37,884 bases of DNA from Bacteroidota bacterium (GTDB taxonomy: Bacteria > Bacteroidota > Bacteroidia > Sphingobacteriales > Sphingobacteriaceae): NCBI GenBank assembly GCA_013288485.1, contig JABDBW010000019.1:1-37884 (forward strand), given 5' to 3'. Made by a program: the position numbers and the translations under genes. This document shows positions 16,709-23,565 of this stretch, one piece after another; the stretch's first letter is position 1, and the number at the start of each line of letters is the position of its first letter. Below the pieces are notes generated by a model. It saw only the letters and a list, made by a program, of their open reading frames with translations, ran no database searches and was not told the DNA's origin.

Positions 16709-16993
16709 ATGCAACAACTGCAACAATATCAACAGGTTATATTGCCGGTTTTAAAACGGCACTTGGTTAAGCATGCCGCAATATTTGGGTCTGTTGCTAA
16801 AGGCAATACAACTTCAAACAGCGATATTGACCTACTAATTGAACCTGCAAAAGATTTTACCATTTTCAAAATGCTGTTGCTCGAAGAAGAAATTTCTGAA
16901 CTGCTAAAATGCAAGGTCGACCTGGTAGAATATAGCGCGCTAAAACCGTCTATTAAGGATGAAGTACTGCGGTCTGCAATAACTATTTTATGA
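16709..16993 (+). CDS. mntA: MntA-type antitoxin (minimal nucleotidyltransferase)
   Basis: The protein has 94 residues from the ATG at 16709 (MQQLQQYQQ). The nucleotidyltransferase signature is complete: GS-x10-DxD in FGSVAKGNTTSNSDIDLLIE (about residues 27-46), and a third acidic residue is available in KVDLVEY. Known MntA proteins neutralise the partner HEPN toxin by transferring AMP to a tyrosine near its active site. The stop overlaps the partner's ATG by 4 nt (16990-16993). Length is typical of minimal nucleotidyltransferases. The pair sits between the efp terminator and a broken lepB fragment, as expected for a mobile toxin-antitoxin module. Confidence 0.9.
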   Translation: MQQLQQYQQVILPVLKRHLVKHAAIFGSVAKGNTTSNSDIDLLIEPAKDFTIFKMLLLEEEISELLKCKVDLVEYSALKPSIKDEVLRSAITIL

Positions 16994-17319
16994 GCAGGTC
17001 TGACAAGATATACCTACAGGATATTATTGAATCTGTAAAAATTATACTTTCCTATATTGGTGACAAAACTGAATTTGAGTTTGTAAATGACTTGATGCTC
17101 CAGGATGCTATTATCAGACGGTTTGAAATAATTGGTGAAGCTGCTTCGAAAATCTCAGAGACATTAAAAACCCAAAACCCACGGGTACAATGGCGGCTCA
17201 TGAAAGAAATGAGAAACAAATTAATCCATGAATATTTCGGGGTTTCACCAGTAACAATATATTCAACTATACGGTTAGATATACCTGTATTATTAGAACA
17301 ACTAAATGGCTTAATATAA
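16990..17319 (+). CDS. hepT: HepT-type toxin (HEPN RNase, DUF86)
   Basis: The protein has 109 residues and is predicted all-helical. The HEPN active-site motif R-x4-H-x-Y is intact: MRNKLIHEYFG at about residues 77-87. The Arg and His are the RNase residues, and the Tyr is the residue that MntA AMPylates in characterised systems. The preceding segment IIRRFEIIGEAASKISETL is typical of DUF86 proteins. Translation is coupled to mntA by an ATGA overlap. The intact residues on both partners suggest a working pair. It converges on the lepB fragment and a minus-strand operon. Confidence 0.92.
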   Translation: MSRSDKIYLQDIIESVKIILSYIGDKTEFEFVNDLMLQDAIIRRFEIIGEAASKISETLKTQNPRVQWRLMKEMRNKLIHEYFGVSPVTIYSTIRLDIPVLLEQLNGLI

Positions 17320-17326
17320 AAGCTTT

Positions 17327-17454
17327 TTAATCAATCGGCTTCAAAATCCTGTTCCACTTTATCCTGTGCAATATATTCTGTGTCGAATCGGTACTAAACC
17401 AGGTAAACATGCCTTACCGATAATATGATCTTCGGGCACATAGCCCCAAAAAAA
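17327..17454 (-). pseudogene. lepB: C-terminal fragment of signal peptidase I, frameshifted
   Basis: On the minus strand one frame reads FFWGYVPEDHIIGKA, the conserved end of signal peptidase I (box E region). One base out of phase it continues MFTWFSTDSTQ, then HRIKWNRILKPID and a stop (17327-17329). This looks like a type I signal peptidase tail that lost a single base within the Ala-Met junction (near 17409-17412). No catalytic Ser/Lys region is present; the neighbouring DNA instead encodes an unrelated small membrane protein. It is a decayed remnant, about 42 codons long, lying directly against the stop of that membrane protein and 7 nt from the hepT stop. Confidence 0.75.
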
Positions 17455-17456
17455 CT

Positions 17457-17702
17457 TTATAATTTCTTTCTCAAAAACTCAAACACCAAATACCCCACTA
17501 TAGCGGCTATAACAGCTATTTCAAAATTGATTATGGTAAAAACATCCTGCATTCCCCAAATGATGCTTTTATTGCGCGCGTTACCGCTTCGGGTAAAATC
17601 GCCCATTAATAAATTGGCATAGAACAGGAAAATGATAAAGCCCATTTCAACCAATGCCCGTAAGATACTGGTAAATAGGCTTTTTGTTTTTTTATCTTCC
17701 AT
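17457..17702 (-). CDS. Small two-helix membrane protein, unknown
   Basis: The protein has 81 residues. A charged N-terminus (MEDKKTKSL) leads to two predicted membrane helices, about residues 19-34 (MGFIIFLFYANLLMGDF) and 58-76 (NFEIAVIAAIVGYLVFEFL), and ends RKKL. No family was recognised. The ATG lies 3 nt after the stop of the exonuclease III gene, so it is probably the second gene of that operon. The stop abuts the lepB remnant. Confidence 0.7.
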   Translation of the reverse strand: MEDKKTKSLFTSILRALVEMGFIIFLFYANLLMGDFTRSGNARNKSIIWGMQDVFTIINFEIAVIAAIVGYLVFEFLRKKL

Positions 17703-17705
17703 ATC

Positions 17706-18473
17706 TTAAAACTCCATCTCCAGCAACACCGGGCAATGGTCAGAATGCCTTGCCTCGGGCAAAATAGCTACCCGTTTAATGTTATCTTCCAGTTCTTTGC
17801 TGGCCATGGCATAATCAATGCGCCAGCCCAGGTTTTTAGCACGGGCGTTAAAACGGAAGCTCCACCAGGTATAATTATGCGGCTCCTTGTTCAAATGCCT
17901 GAACGTATCCACAAACCCCGATTCTATAAAGTTCTCCATCCATTCACGTTCCTCGGGCAAAAATCCTGATGAATTGGCATTTGATTTCGGGTTATGAATA
18001 TCAATTGGGCGGTGGCAAATATTATAATCTCCGCAAATGATTAACCGGGGATGCTCCACTTTAAGCAGGGTAAGGTATTTGCCAAACTCATCCAGAAACC
18101 GGTACTTGAATACCTGCCGCTCATCACCGCTTGAACCTGACGGGAAATAAACACTCATTACCGATACCTCATCAAAATCAACCCGCACATTGCGGCCCTC
18201 GCGGTCAAAATCGGCTATGCCGCAGCCGTATTCTATATGGTTTGGAGTGCGTTTGGTAAAAATAGCTGTACCGCTATACCCCTTTTTCTCAGCCGGAAAC
18301 CAATAATGCTGGTAGCCCAGGGCTTCAACCAGGTGCAGGTCGGTCAATACATCAGGCGTAGCCTTAATTTCCTGCAGGCAAACCACATCGGCATCGGTAG
18401 CCTGCAGCCAGGCCAGCCAGTTTTTGTTGATAGCCGAGCGGATACCGTTAACGTTATAAGTGATGATCTTCAT
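17706..18473 (-). CDS. xth: Exodeoxyribonuclease III / AP endonuclease
   Basis: This enzyme cuts abasic sites and removes 3' blocking groups in base-excision repair, and has 3'-5' exonuclease activity. The protein has 255 residues, the usual length. The endonuclease/exonuclease/phosphatase fold shows ITYNVNGIRSA at the start, the metal ligand Glu in VCLQEIKA (Glu35), the active-site segment ICGDYNICHRPIDIHNP, WRIDYAMAS, and the terminal SDHCPV with the catalytic His. All key residues are present. An 18-20 bp G/C-rich palindrome lies only 11 nt upstream of the start codon and could affect its leader. Confidence 0.95.
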   Translation of the reverse strand: MKIITYNVNGIRSAINKNWLAWLQATDADVVCLQEIKATPDVLTDLHLVEALGYQHYWFPAEKKGYSGTAIFTKRTPNHIEYGCGIADFDREGRNVRVDFDEVSVMSVYFPSGSSGDERQVFKYRFLDEFGKYLTLLKVEHPRLIICGDYNICHRPIDIHNPKSNANSSGFLPEEREWMENFIESGFVDTFRHLNKEPHNYTWWSFRFNARAKNLGWRIDYAMASKELEDNIKRVAILPEARHSDHCPVLLEMEF

Positions 18474-18474
18474 A

Positions 18475-18600
18475 CCCCCTCCGCCTCCGCCGATGGGCGG
18501 AGGAACTTTTTTAGTTGTTATTGAATGTGTAAATATATAATATTGCCCAATAAATATGCTTCAAAAACTCCTCCGCCCATCGGCGGAGGTTGGGGGGTTA
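18475..18600. repeat. Inverted pair of CCTCCGCC palindromes between ppi and xth
   Basis: CCTCCGCC-GATG-GGCGGAGG at 18484-18503 and its reverse complement at 18570-18589 face each other. Each is itself a hairpin, and similar bases extend outward (a C-run, then AACTTTT or GTTTTT). The right copy forms the last codons of the cyclophilin gene. Confidence 0.75.
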
Positions 18601-19289
18601 AGTAGCTTATCCAATTGCTTACACTCCCTTTTCTTTAGCAGCGTAACCGTCATAGCCACATTTTGCAGCGGACGGTTTCTTTCATCTTTTTTTACGGCGG
18701 CAATACGGTCGACCATATCCAGGCCGGTTACTACCTCGCCGTATACGGTATAGTTTTGGTCGAGGTGGGGTACGCCGCCTACCGACTTATATATTTCCCG
18801 TTGCGATAGGGGTATTTTACGATCTTTTAACTTGGCATGAATTAGTTTATCCAGTTCATCATCCGTAAAACGTTTGCCTTCCACAATATAGAACTGGCAC
18901 CCGCTTGATGCTTTGGTTGGGTTATCATCCCTCGCCGCGGCTAATACGCCCCGTTTATGGAACAGGCTATCATTAAATTCAGCGGGTATGGTATAGCCAA
19001 CATCGCCGTTGCCCAGTTCGGCGCCGGGTTTGTTTTTGCTGGTATCTCTCGAGTCGGGGTCGCCGCCCTGTATCATAAAGTTTTGTATTACCCGGTGAAA
19101 CAGCGTACCATTATAAAAACCCTTTTGGGTTAGTTTTATAAAGTTATCGCGGTGTTTGGGCGTTTCGTTATATAGGCGGATAATGCAATCGCCATAAGCC
19201 GTACTAATGCGCACGTATTGATTTTTTGGCGGTTTAGCGAAAGCGGCAAGCGCGGTGAGTAAAATAATAGCGGTAAAGAGTCTTTTCAT
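18561..19289 (-). CDS. Secreted peptidyl-prolyl cis-trans isomerase (cyclophilin)
   Basis: The protein has 242 residues from the ATG at 19287-19289, chosen because it begins a signal peptide (MKRLFTAIILLTALAAFAK); an upstream ATG at 19322 would overlap the previous gene. Cyclophilins catalyse proline isomerisation, here in the periplasm. Landmarks are YNGTLFHRVIQNFMIQGGDP (catalytic Arg in FHRV), a central insert, SGCQFYIV and the NYTVYGEVVTGLDMVDRI end. The last residues, NPPTSADGRRSF, come from a dispersed palindromic repeat that has overrun the original stop region. The upstream hypothetical gene ends 4 nt before it, so the two are cotranscribed. Confidence 0.93.
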   Translation of the reverse strand: MKRLFTAIILLTALAAFAKPPKNQYVRISTAYGDCIIRLYNETPKHRDNFIKLTQKGFYNGTLFHRVIQNFMIQGGDPDSRDTSKNKPGAELGNGDVGYTIPAEFNDSLFHKRGVLAAARDDNPTKASSGCQFYIVEGKRFTDDELDKLIHAKLKDRKIPLSQREIYKSVGGVPHLDQNYTVYGEVVTGLDMVDRIAAVKKDERNRPLQNVAMTVTLLKKRECKQLDKLLNPPTSADGRRSF

Positions 19290-19293
19290 GCTG

Positions 19294-19638
19294 TTAAATA
19301 TTGGCCTCCTCAAAATAGTCAATTATTAATGATTTTAGCAACATTTCCTGCTCTAATACGGTATAGTTTGGAATGACCTGCACCAGTTTCCAATGCGGCC
19401 AGCCATCCTGGTCGAGCCCTTCCAGTTCGTAGAAGCCCATCATGCTGAATAGTTTGCAGTTGGCTATATGCATTAGTTCCTCTTTTTGGCGCTTGCTGAA
19501 TTTACGCGGCCCCTGCCCCAGCTCCTGCACACCGATCAGGAACAGCATTACCTTAACATCGGGTTGTTCACTATCGAAATCTGTCGCTATGCGTTCCTGT
19601 AGGGCTTTCCATTTTTTGTTGATCTCGGCAGGTGTCAT
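19294..19638 (-). CDS. Conserved hypothetical protein
   Basis: The protein has 114 residues from the ATG at 19636-19638. A longer frame to 19767 would translate a tandem repeat (GPGGPPRTGW) and is rejected. The protein starts MTPAEINKKWKALQERIATD and contains VMLFLIGVQELGQGPRKFSK and GLDQDGWPHWKLVQ. I recall it as a conserved Bacteroidota protein of unknown function. There is no signal peptide or membrane helix, so it is probably cytoplasmic. TATATTTG lies 5 nt before the ATG (19644-19651). The stop is 4 nt from the cyclophilin start. Confidence 0.8.
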   Translation of the reverse strand: MTPAEINKKWKALQERIATDFDSEQPDVKVMLFLIGVQELGQGPRKFSKRQKEELMHIANCKLFSMMGFYELEGLDQDGWPHWKLVQVIPNYTVLEQEMLLKSLIIDYFEEANI

Positions 19639-19664
19639 AGCCACAAATATACGCGGATGCCGGG

Positions 19665-19701
19665 TGTATTTATAGTTAAATATATATTGGCTTTGCAACA
19701 G
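19665..19701 (+). repeat. Promoter-like dispersed repeat, orphan copy
   Basis: TGTATTTATAGTTAAA, ten bases, then CTTTGCAACAG. The same two blocks at the same spacing occur at 23543-23579 upstream of the CxxC protein gene (32 of 37 positions match). Here no plus-strand gene follows. Confidence 0.6.
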
Positions 19702-19709
19702 GGCCAATA

Positions 19710-19766
19710 TGGTCCACCCGGTCCGGGGTGGTCCACCTGGTCCGGGGTGGTCCACCTGGTCCACCA
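19710..19766. repeat. 19-bp tandem repeat, three units
   Basis: Units at 19710-19728, 19729-19747 and 19748-19766 are each based on TGGTCCACCTGGTCCGGGG. The second base of one unit varies (CCC or CCT), and the last unit ends ACCA. The units can also fold on themselves (CCACC with GGTGG). Confidence 0.85.
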
Positions 19767-19867
19767 CAAATATCGAATGTTGAATATTAAATATCGAACG
19801 CCGAAGTTATCTTTTCCGTTAGTCGGGGTTTTTTGGGCAGAATATTATATACATCCCAATTTATTGG

Positions 19868-20290
19868 CTAATTGCCAATCCTTTTTAAAAAATAACTATA
19901 GGGGTTGTTTTGATAATGCTTATGTAATTTAGCCTTAAACTTTTTGGTTACGTAGGTTAGGCTATCGGGTTGTACCCATCGTAAAAACTTCGTTGTGATG
20001 ATCGGGGTCAGCTCCAGCGAATAGCATTTTTCACAGTCAAAGGTCGTAACAATCCAGTCGCATTTACCATTGCGGTCAAAATGATAAGTTTTTGTCGAAG
20101 GCCTGAATTTAGTACTGTCAACCTTAAAGATTAAAGTCGAGTCGGTTGTTGTCAGGCTAATTTTTTTAAGATTAAAGCCTTGGGTGACGTGTTTCCTGTC
20201 CTTGTTCAGCCTTGTTACCCAAAATAATGGTGTATATGAACAGCCTGTTAAAACGAACAATACGATTAAAAAGCATATTAATCTTTTCAT
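19868..20290 (-). CDS. Lipoprotein, unknown function
   Basis: The protein has 140 residues. A lipoprotein signal is visible: MKRLICFLIVLFVLTGCSY, with the lipobox LTGC and acylated Cys17. The remainder is a small beta-rich domain (KISLTTTDSTLIFKVDSTKF, CDWIVTTFDCEKCYSLELTP) with Cys residues that could form disulfides. No family was recognised. It is monocistronic as far as can be seen, with 229 nt of repeat-bearing DNA upstream of the previous gene and a large hairpin on its 5' side that belongs to the next gene's end. Confidence 0.7.
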   Translation of the reverse strand: MKRLICFLIVLFVLTGCSYTPLFWVTRLNKDRKHVTQGFNLKKISLTTTDSTLIFKVDSTKFRPSTKTYHFDRNGKCDWIVTTFDCEKCYSLELTPIITTKFLRWVQPDSLTYVTKKFKAKLHKHYQNNPYSYFLKRIGN

Positions 20291-20375
20291 GTTTAGGCCT
20301 TTAGGTTTAGCCCCCCAATATAAGAATATTAACCGTTTCCAACCTTATCAACACCGCCATCTTTGGCTTTTGCTA

Positions 20376-20437
20376 TTAGTCAGGTTTTCAATCCGCGTAA
20401 ACCATTATTTATTACGCGGATTGAAAATCAGGACTAA
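20376..20437 (-). terminator. Large hairpin after the AHSA1 operon
   Basis: A perfect 16-bp stem joins TTTTCAATCCGCGTAA (20385-20400) and TTACGCGGATTGAAAA (20412-20427). A small internal loop separates it from the outer stem TTAGTC/GACTAA (20376-20381, 20432-20437). It lies 5 nt past the stop of the last AHSA1 gene, so it probably ends that transcript. Confidence 0.75.
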
Positions 20438-20442
20438 CACGA

Positions 20443-20886
20443 TCATGCGGGCAAACCAACCCCTTCAGATAAAAGCTTATACAGGCTTGATTTGATATGC
20501 TCGTCCCAGCCCACCGAACAGTCACTATAGCACTCCGATTCAGGCACGATGCCGATATGGGTCATCGCTATTTCTGTAGCATTACCAACAGGGTTGATAT
20601 CCCAAACTACCCGGGTGCCGTTCCATTCCTTTTTATCCGAAAGCCAATGCAGGTTACAATCGGTAACCAGCCATACAACCCGCTTTCCGGGAACAGATTC
20701 TATGATCTTAAAGTCTACAAATGTCTCTCCGAATTTAACCGAAAACACATCGTTCACATTTTTTGCGTTTCCTTTAAAGCTTTTCGCCCACCATGCGCCC
20801 ACATCGGCTATGGCGTTAAATGCTTCCTGCGGGGTTTTATCTACCACCACTGTGGCGGTATAATCAGTTGTTGTCATTGTTTTCAT
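20443..20886 (-). CDS. START/AHSA1-like (SRPBCC) protein
   Basis: The protein has 147 residues in one SRPBCC hydrophobic-cavity domain: YTATVVVDKTPQEAFNAI at the N-terminus, VGAWWAKSFKG, the central GKRVVWLVTDC and the terminal helix GWDEHIKSSLYKLLSEG. This is the last of four related genes on the minus strand and probably belongs to the ArsR-controlled operon, although an 83-nt gap separates it from the previous gene. AHSA1-like proteins bind small hydrophobic ligands or chaperone partners, and the ligand here is unknown. A strong hairpin follows. Confidence 0.85.
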   Translation of the reverse strand: MKTMTTTDYTATVVVDKTPQEAFNAIADVGAWWAKSFKGNAKNVNDVFSVKFGETFVDFKIIESVPGKRVVWLVTDCNLHWLSDKKEWNGTRVVWDINPVGNATEIAMTHIGIVPESECYSDCSVGWDEHIKSSLYKLLSEGVGLPA

Positions 20887-20969
20887 TTCTTAAAGTTTAT
20901 TATGAATTTTAACCTGATGTCATAGAATAGGGAAAGGCGCGAAAACCGGCCCTTCCTTTTTGAACCTCC

Positions 20970-21413
20970 TTATAAAAAAACTTCCTCGCTTTTACCTGTC
21001 GTGATCAGGCTAAACAAGCCTTGCCTGATAAGTTGGCTCCATGCATTTGAACAATCATTGTAACATTCGCCGGTGGGTATCAAACCGCAGTGAGTAAATC
21101 TCACTTGAGTTTGGTTGTCATGAGGGGTTATTTCAAAAATAATTTCAGTCCCCGTCCATTCGTCTTTATTTTCAACAAAATTAAGCCGGCTATCAATAAC
21201 CTGCCAAACTACTTTTCGGTCGGGTATCATTTCAACTACCCGCTGTTTTGAAAAATGAATATCTTTATACCGATAAGTGAACTCGTCGTTCAGTTTGGAT
21301 GAACTGCCTTCAATTTCGCCCGACCACCAGTTTTGTGGTTGATTTACCGCGTTAAAAACTGCGTTAGGGCTTTGGTCTACCAATAGGGTAGTTGTAAAAT
21401 CGTGTGTTTCCAT
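20970..21413 (-). CDS. START/AHSA1-like (SRPBCC) protein
   Basis: The protein has 147 residues from the ATG at 21411-21413 (METHDFTTTLLVDQSPNAVF). The longer frame to 21479 overlaps the upstream gene and is rejected. Shared family features are WWSGEIEG, VVEMIPDRKVVWQVID, WTGTEIIFEITP and the C-terminal helix SNAWSQLIRQGLFSLITTGK. It is most similar to the gene immediately upstream, pointing to tandem duplication. The gap to that gene is 22 nt, so they are cotranscribed. Ligand is unknown. Confidence 0.85.
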   Translation of the reverse strand: METHDFTTTLLVDQSPNAVFNAVNQPQNWWSGEIEGSSSKLNDEFTYRYKDIHFSKQRVVEMIPDRKVVWQVIDSRLNFVENKDEWTGTEIIFEITPHDNQTQVRFTHCGLIPTGECYNDCSNAWSQLIRQGLFSLITTGKSEEVFL

Positions 21414-21435
21414 TTTAATTCCGGGTTGATATTTA

Positions 21436-21927
21436 TTAATTAATTTTCCATTTTGCTGCCAGTTCGGCATTAAAACCATCCTTGTTTTTAGGATTAGGTT
21501 GTCCTTTTCCAGTGGTAATTAAGCTGTAAAGGCTGTTTTTAATATAGTTCCCCCAGGCATCATAGCAAACTTTATAACATTCGTATTCGGGCACCAGGCC
21601 TTCGTGCGTAAATTTTACGCGGGTCTTACCGTCTTCCTTGGTTATATCGAAAATTAGCCTGGTGCCGATCCATTCGCTTTTATCTTTTGTAAAGCTGAAC
21701 TGATTATCCAAAACCTGGTAAACCAATTTTTTTTCCGGAACTATTTCTATTAGTTTCAGTTTGCATAAATGAATGTCTTTATAGTGGTATACAAAAACTT
21801 CACCCAATTGGTCCGTTTTTCCTTCAATTTCTTCAGACCACCATCCACGAAAATTTTTAATAGCATCGAATGCTGTTTTCGGATCGTTATCTACCAAAAT
21901 GGAGGCCGTATAATTTTGCTTTTCCAT
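21436..21927 (-). CDS. START/AHSA1-like (SRPBCC) protein
   Basis: The protein has 163 residues from the ATG at 21925-21927 (MEKQNYTASILVDNDPKTAF), where homology to the two downstream paralogues begins. An in-frame ATG at 22053, 4 nt after the arsR-like stop, would add 42 residues with a weak signal-like stretch (ILLATVLFARSANGQ). Its position suits translational coupling, so the longer form cannot be excluded. Domain marks are FRGWWSEEIEGKTDQL, VPEKKLVYQVLDN, WIGTRLIFDIT and WGNYIKNSLYSLITTGKGQP. Confidence 0.82.
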   Translation of the reverse strand: MEKQNYTASILVDNDPKTAFDAIKNFRGWWSEEIEGKTDQLGEVFVYHYKDIHLCKLKLIEIVPEKKLVYQVLDNQFSFTKDKSEWIGTRLIFDITKEDGKTRVKFTHEGLVPEYECYKVCYDAWGNYIKNSLYSLITTGKGQPNPKNKDGFNAELAAKWKIN

Positions 21928-22057
21928 GGGATGTTTTATTAAATGGTTTGCTTTGTTTATTTTTTTTGCCTGCGGCTTTGTGGTTTGACCATTAGCGGAA
22001 CGTGCGAACAACACAGTCGCCAATAATATTTTTGTGCCATTTGATGTCGTCATCTTG

Positions 22058-22381
22058 CTAATTTTTTAATTTGTTATTTAATAAATTTTCAAGATTCTTT
22101 AATTTCGAGGCCCAGAACTGGTCGAAGTAGTTGAGCCACTCGTGCAGCGCGTTAAACCCATTCTGTTTAAGCGTGCAATGACGCTCGCGGCCAATATCCT
22201 GTATAGCAATGAACCCGGCGCCATACAGTATTTTAATATGTTTTGATACCGCCGGGCGGCTCATGTCGAAATTATCGGCCAGGCTGTTAATGGTTAAACT
22301 GTCTTTCGAGAGCAGCATCAGCATTTGCCGCCTGCTGGGGTCGGCAATTACCTGGAATGCGTCAAGCGTTGGTTGTGCCAT
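22058..22381 (-). CDS. ArsR-family transcriptional repressor
   Basis: The protein has 107 residues with a winged helix-turn-helix of ArsR type: FQVIADPSRRQMLMLLSKDSL, then the recognition-helix region NFDMSRPAVSKHIKIL and the wing IGRERHCTL. No Cys-pair metal site is visible, so it may sense something other than metal or respond through its AHSA1 partners. This ArsR plus AHSA1 pairing is common in bacteria. Its ATG lies inside the end of the upstream AHSA1 gene (20-nt overlap). Two palindromes in the operon promoter are natural candidate operators, implying autoregulation. Confidence 0.92.
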   Translation of the reverse strand: MAQPTLDAFQVIADPSRRQMLMLLSKDSLTINSLADNFDMSRPAVSKHIKILYGAGFIAIQDIGRERHCTLKQNGFNALHEWLNYFDQFWASKLKNLENLLNNKLKN

Positions 22382-22814
22382 GATCTGTTTCGTTTAAACG
22401 CTTGAGTATCTTATGCATATTTTGCAGCCAGCCGGTATTCATGGCATCGAAAATGCCCATGTGTTTCAATATGGCAAAGTCGCCATGGTGCAGTAAAAGC
22501 TCGGTGCCGTTGTCTTTGGGCCGTAATTCCCATCGCACCACCGAATCAACATTGAAGGTGCCATCGCCCGGGCCCAGCTTCCATGAATAGGAAAGTTTTT
22601 TGAAAGGGACGATCTCCAATACTTTGCAGTGCATGGTCCCGTCGAAATCGAAGGCTGGCATGGGCCCTGCCCTGAAGGTGAATTCATGCCCTATAATTGG
22701 GCGAAAATCGTTTTTCATCAGCCATAGCCCCATCAACTCAGCGTTGGTGAGGTATTCCCAAACCGCCTCGGGCGGGTGCGGGAAAAATAATTGGTGTTTA
22801 ATGCTTTGTGCCAT
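22362..22814 (-). CDS. START/AHSA1-like (SRPBCC) protein, first gene of the ArsR operon
   Basis: The protein has 150 residues: KHQLFFPHPPEAVWEYLTNAEL at the N-terminus, the core FDFDGTMHCKVLEIVPFKKLSYSW and GTELLLHHGDF. It is more distant from the three downstream copies than they are from one another. The start codon lies 4 nt from the nearer operator palindrome, so the leader is short. The 3' end overlaps the ArsR gene by 20 nt, and the two are certainly cotranscribed. It likely binds a small hydrophobic ligand that is unknown. Confidence 0.88.
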   Translation of the reverse strand: MAQSIKHQLFFPHPPEAVWEYLTNAELMGLWLMKNDFRPIIGHEFTFRAGPMPAFDFDGTMHCKVLEIVPFKKLSYSWKLGPGDGTFNVDSVVRWELRPKDNGTELLLHHGDFAILKHMGIFDAMNTGWLQNMHKILKRLNETDHGTTNA

Positions 22815-22817
22815 AAT

Positions 22818-22868
22818 GCGTAACTTAAAAGTTACCCAAATGTATAAGTAACTTTTGAGTTACGCAAA
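22818..22868 (-). promoter_or_regulatory. Operon promoter with two palindromic ArsR operator candidates
   Basis: On the minus strand the promoter reads TTTG (22865-22868), a 20-nt spacer, then TACATTTG (22837-22844), an exact fit to the Bacteroidota consensus. Two 16-bp palindromes, GTAACTTAAAAGTTAC (22820-22835) and GTAACTTTTGAGTTAC (22848-22863), lie just downstream of the -7 box and within the spacer. Their centres are 28 bp apart. An ArsR dimer at either site would block polymerase. Confidence 0.85.
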
Positions 22869-22946
22869 TTTATTTGAAAAATATTTATTTTAATACTGAA
22901 AGGACTAATAAAAACTTCAAATGTCAGTTAGTTCGGGGATTGAAAA

Positions 22947-23330
22947 TTAGGAGTGTTCGAAAGATTTGAGACTAAGTCTTAATTCAGGAAAAGGTGAAAT
23001 TGGCGGAACAGGGGGTAGTGACGGTATTGAATATAATGAGAACGACTGTGTTAATTGAACCGACGGCACTGGCGGTAATGACGGCATTGTAGGTGTAGTG
23101 GGCAGTAGACTGACAACCGAAACAGGAGAAACAACGGAAATTGAAGGCATTGCTTGTGCTGCAGGGGTAGAAACAACCGGGACAACAGATGCTACTATTA
23201 CTTGCGGGATTGTTGGCGTAAGTATGGGTGTGTGCCAGTCTGAACTACCGTTTACACCGCCTTGTGCCCTGGCATTTTTTATACCAATTGATGCTATAAT
23301 GAGCCATAAAATAAAGATAAGTTTTTTCAT
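22947..23330 (-). CDS. Small secreted Pro/Ser/Val-rich protein, unknown
   Basis: The protein has 127 residues. A signal peptide (MKKLIFILWLIIASIGIKNA, cleavage near ARAQ) is followed by a low-complexity region of Pro, Ser, Val and Thr with loosely repeated units (SVVSPVSVV, MPSLPPVPSV, IPSLPPVPPISPFP). No domain was recognised. The repetitive make-up could mark an extended or surface-exposed protein. The frame is clean and the signal peptide is convincing, but coding status rests mainly on those features. Confidence 0.55.
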   Translation of the reverse strand: MKKLIFILWLIIASIGIKNARAQGGVNGSSDWHTPILTPTIPQVIVASVVPVVSTPAAQAMPSISVVSPVSVVSLLPTTPTMPSLPPVPSVQLTQSFSLYSIPSLPPVPPISPFPELRLSLKSFEHS

Positions 23331-23565
23331 TTTACTAATTCTTTGTCTAAAAGTTTCAAAGTCAAAAATAGAGTAACCATTTATTTGATTATTTCACAAA
23401 GGTTACTAATTGTTGAATGTTGCACAGTGACGCCGGTCATATTTTTGAGAGATCGTCATCATATTTTTGTCTTCAATAGAGTGCCCATAGTTGTATATAA
23501 AAACGGCGATAATCAGAGCCATACAGGGAGCAAGCAAAGGGATGTATTTATAGTTAAAACAATAT
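23331..23565. other. Non-coding stretch between divergent genes
   Basis: Between the Pro-rich secreted gene and the CxxC protein gene I see no gene. It contains the dyad GTAACC...GGTTAC (about 23372-23407) and two copies of GTCATATTTTTG near 23437 and 23455, of unknown meaning. The promoter region follows at 23543-23586. Confidence 0.5.

Noticed and set aside
19710..19766. CRISPR-like repeat
   Set aside because: Units are directly adjacent with no spacers, so this is a simple tandem repeat.
19639..19767. Longer N-terminus for the conserved hypothetical at 19294-19638
   Set aside because: It translates the 19-bp tandem repeat (Pro/Gly-rich) and lacks homology.
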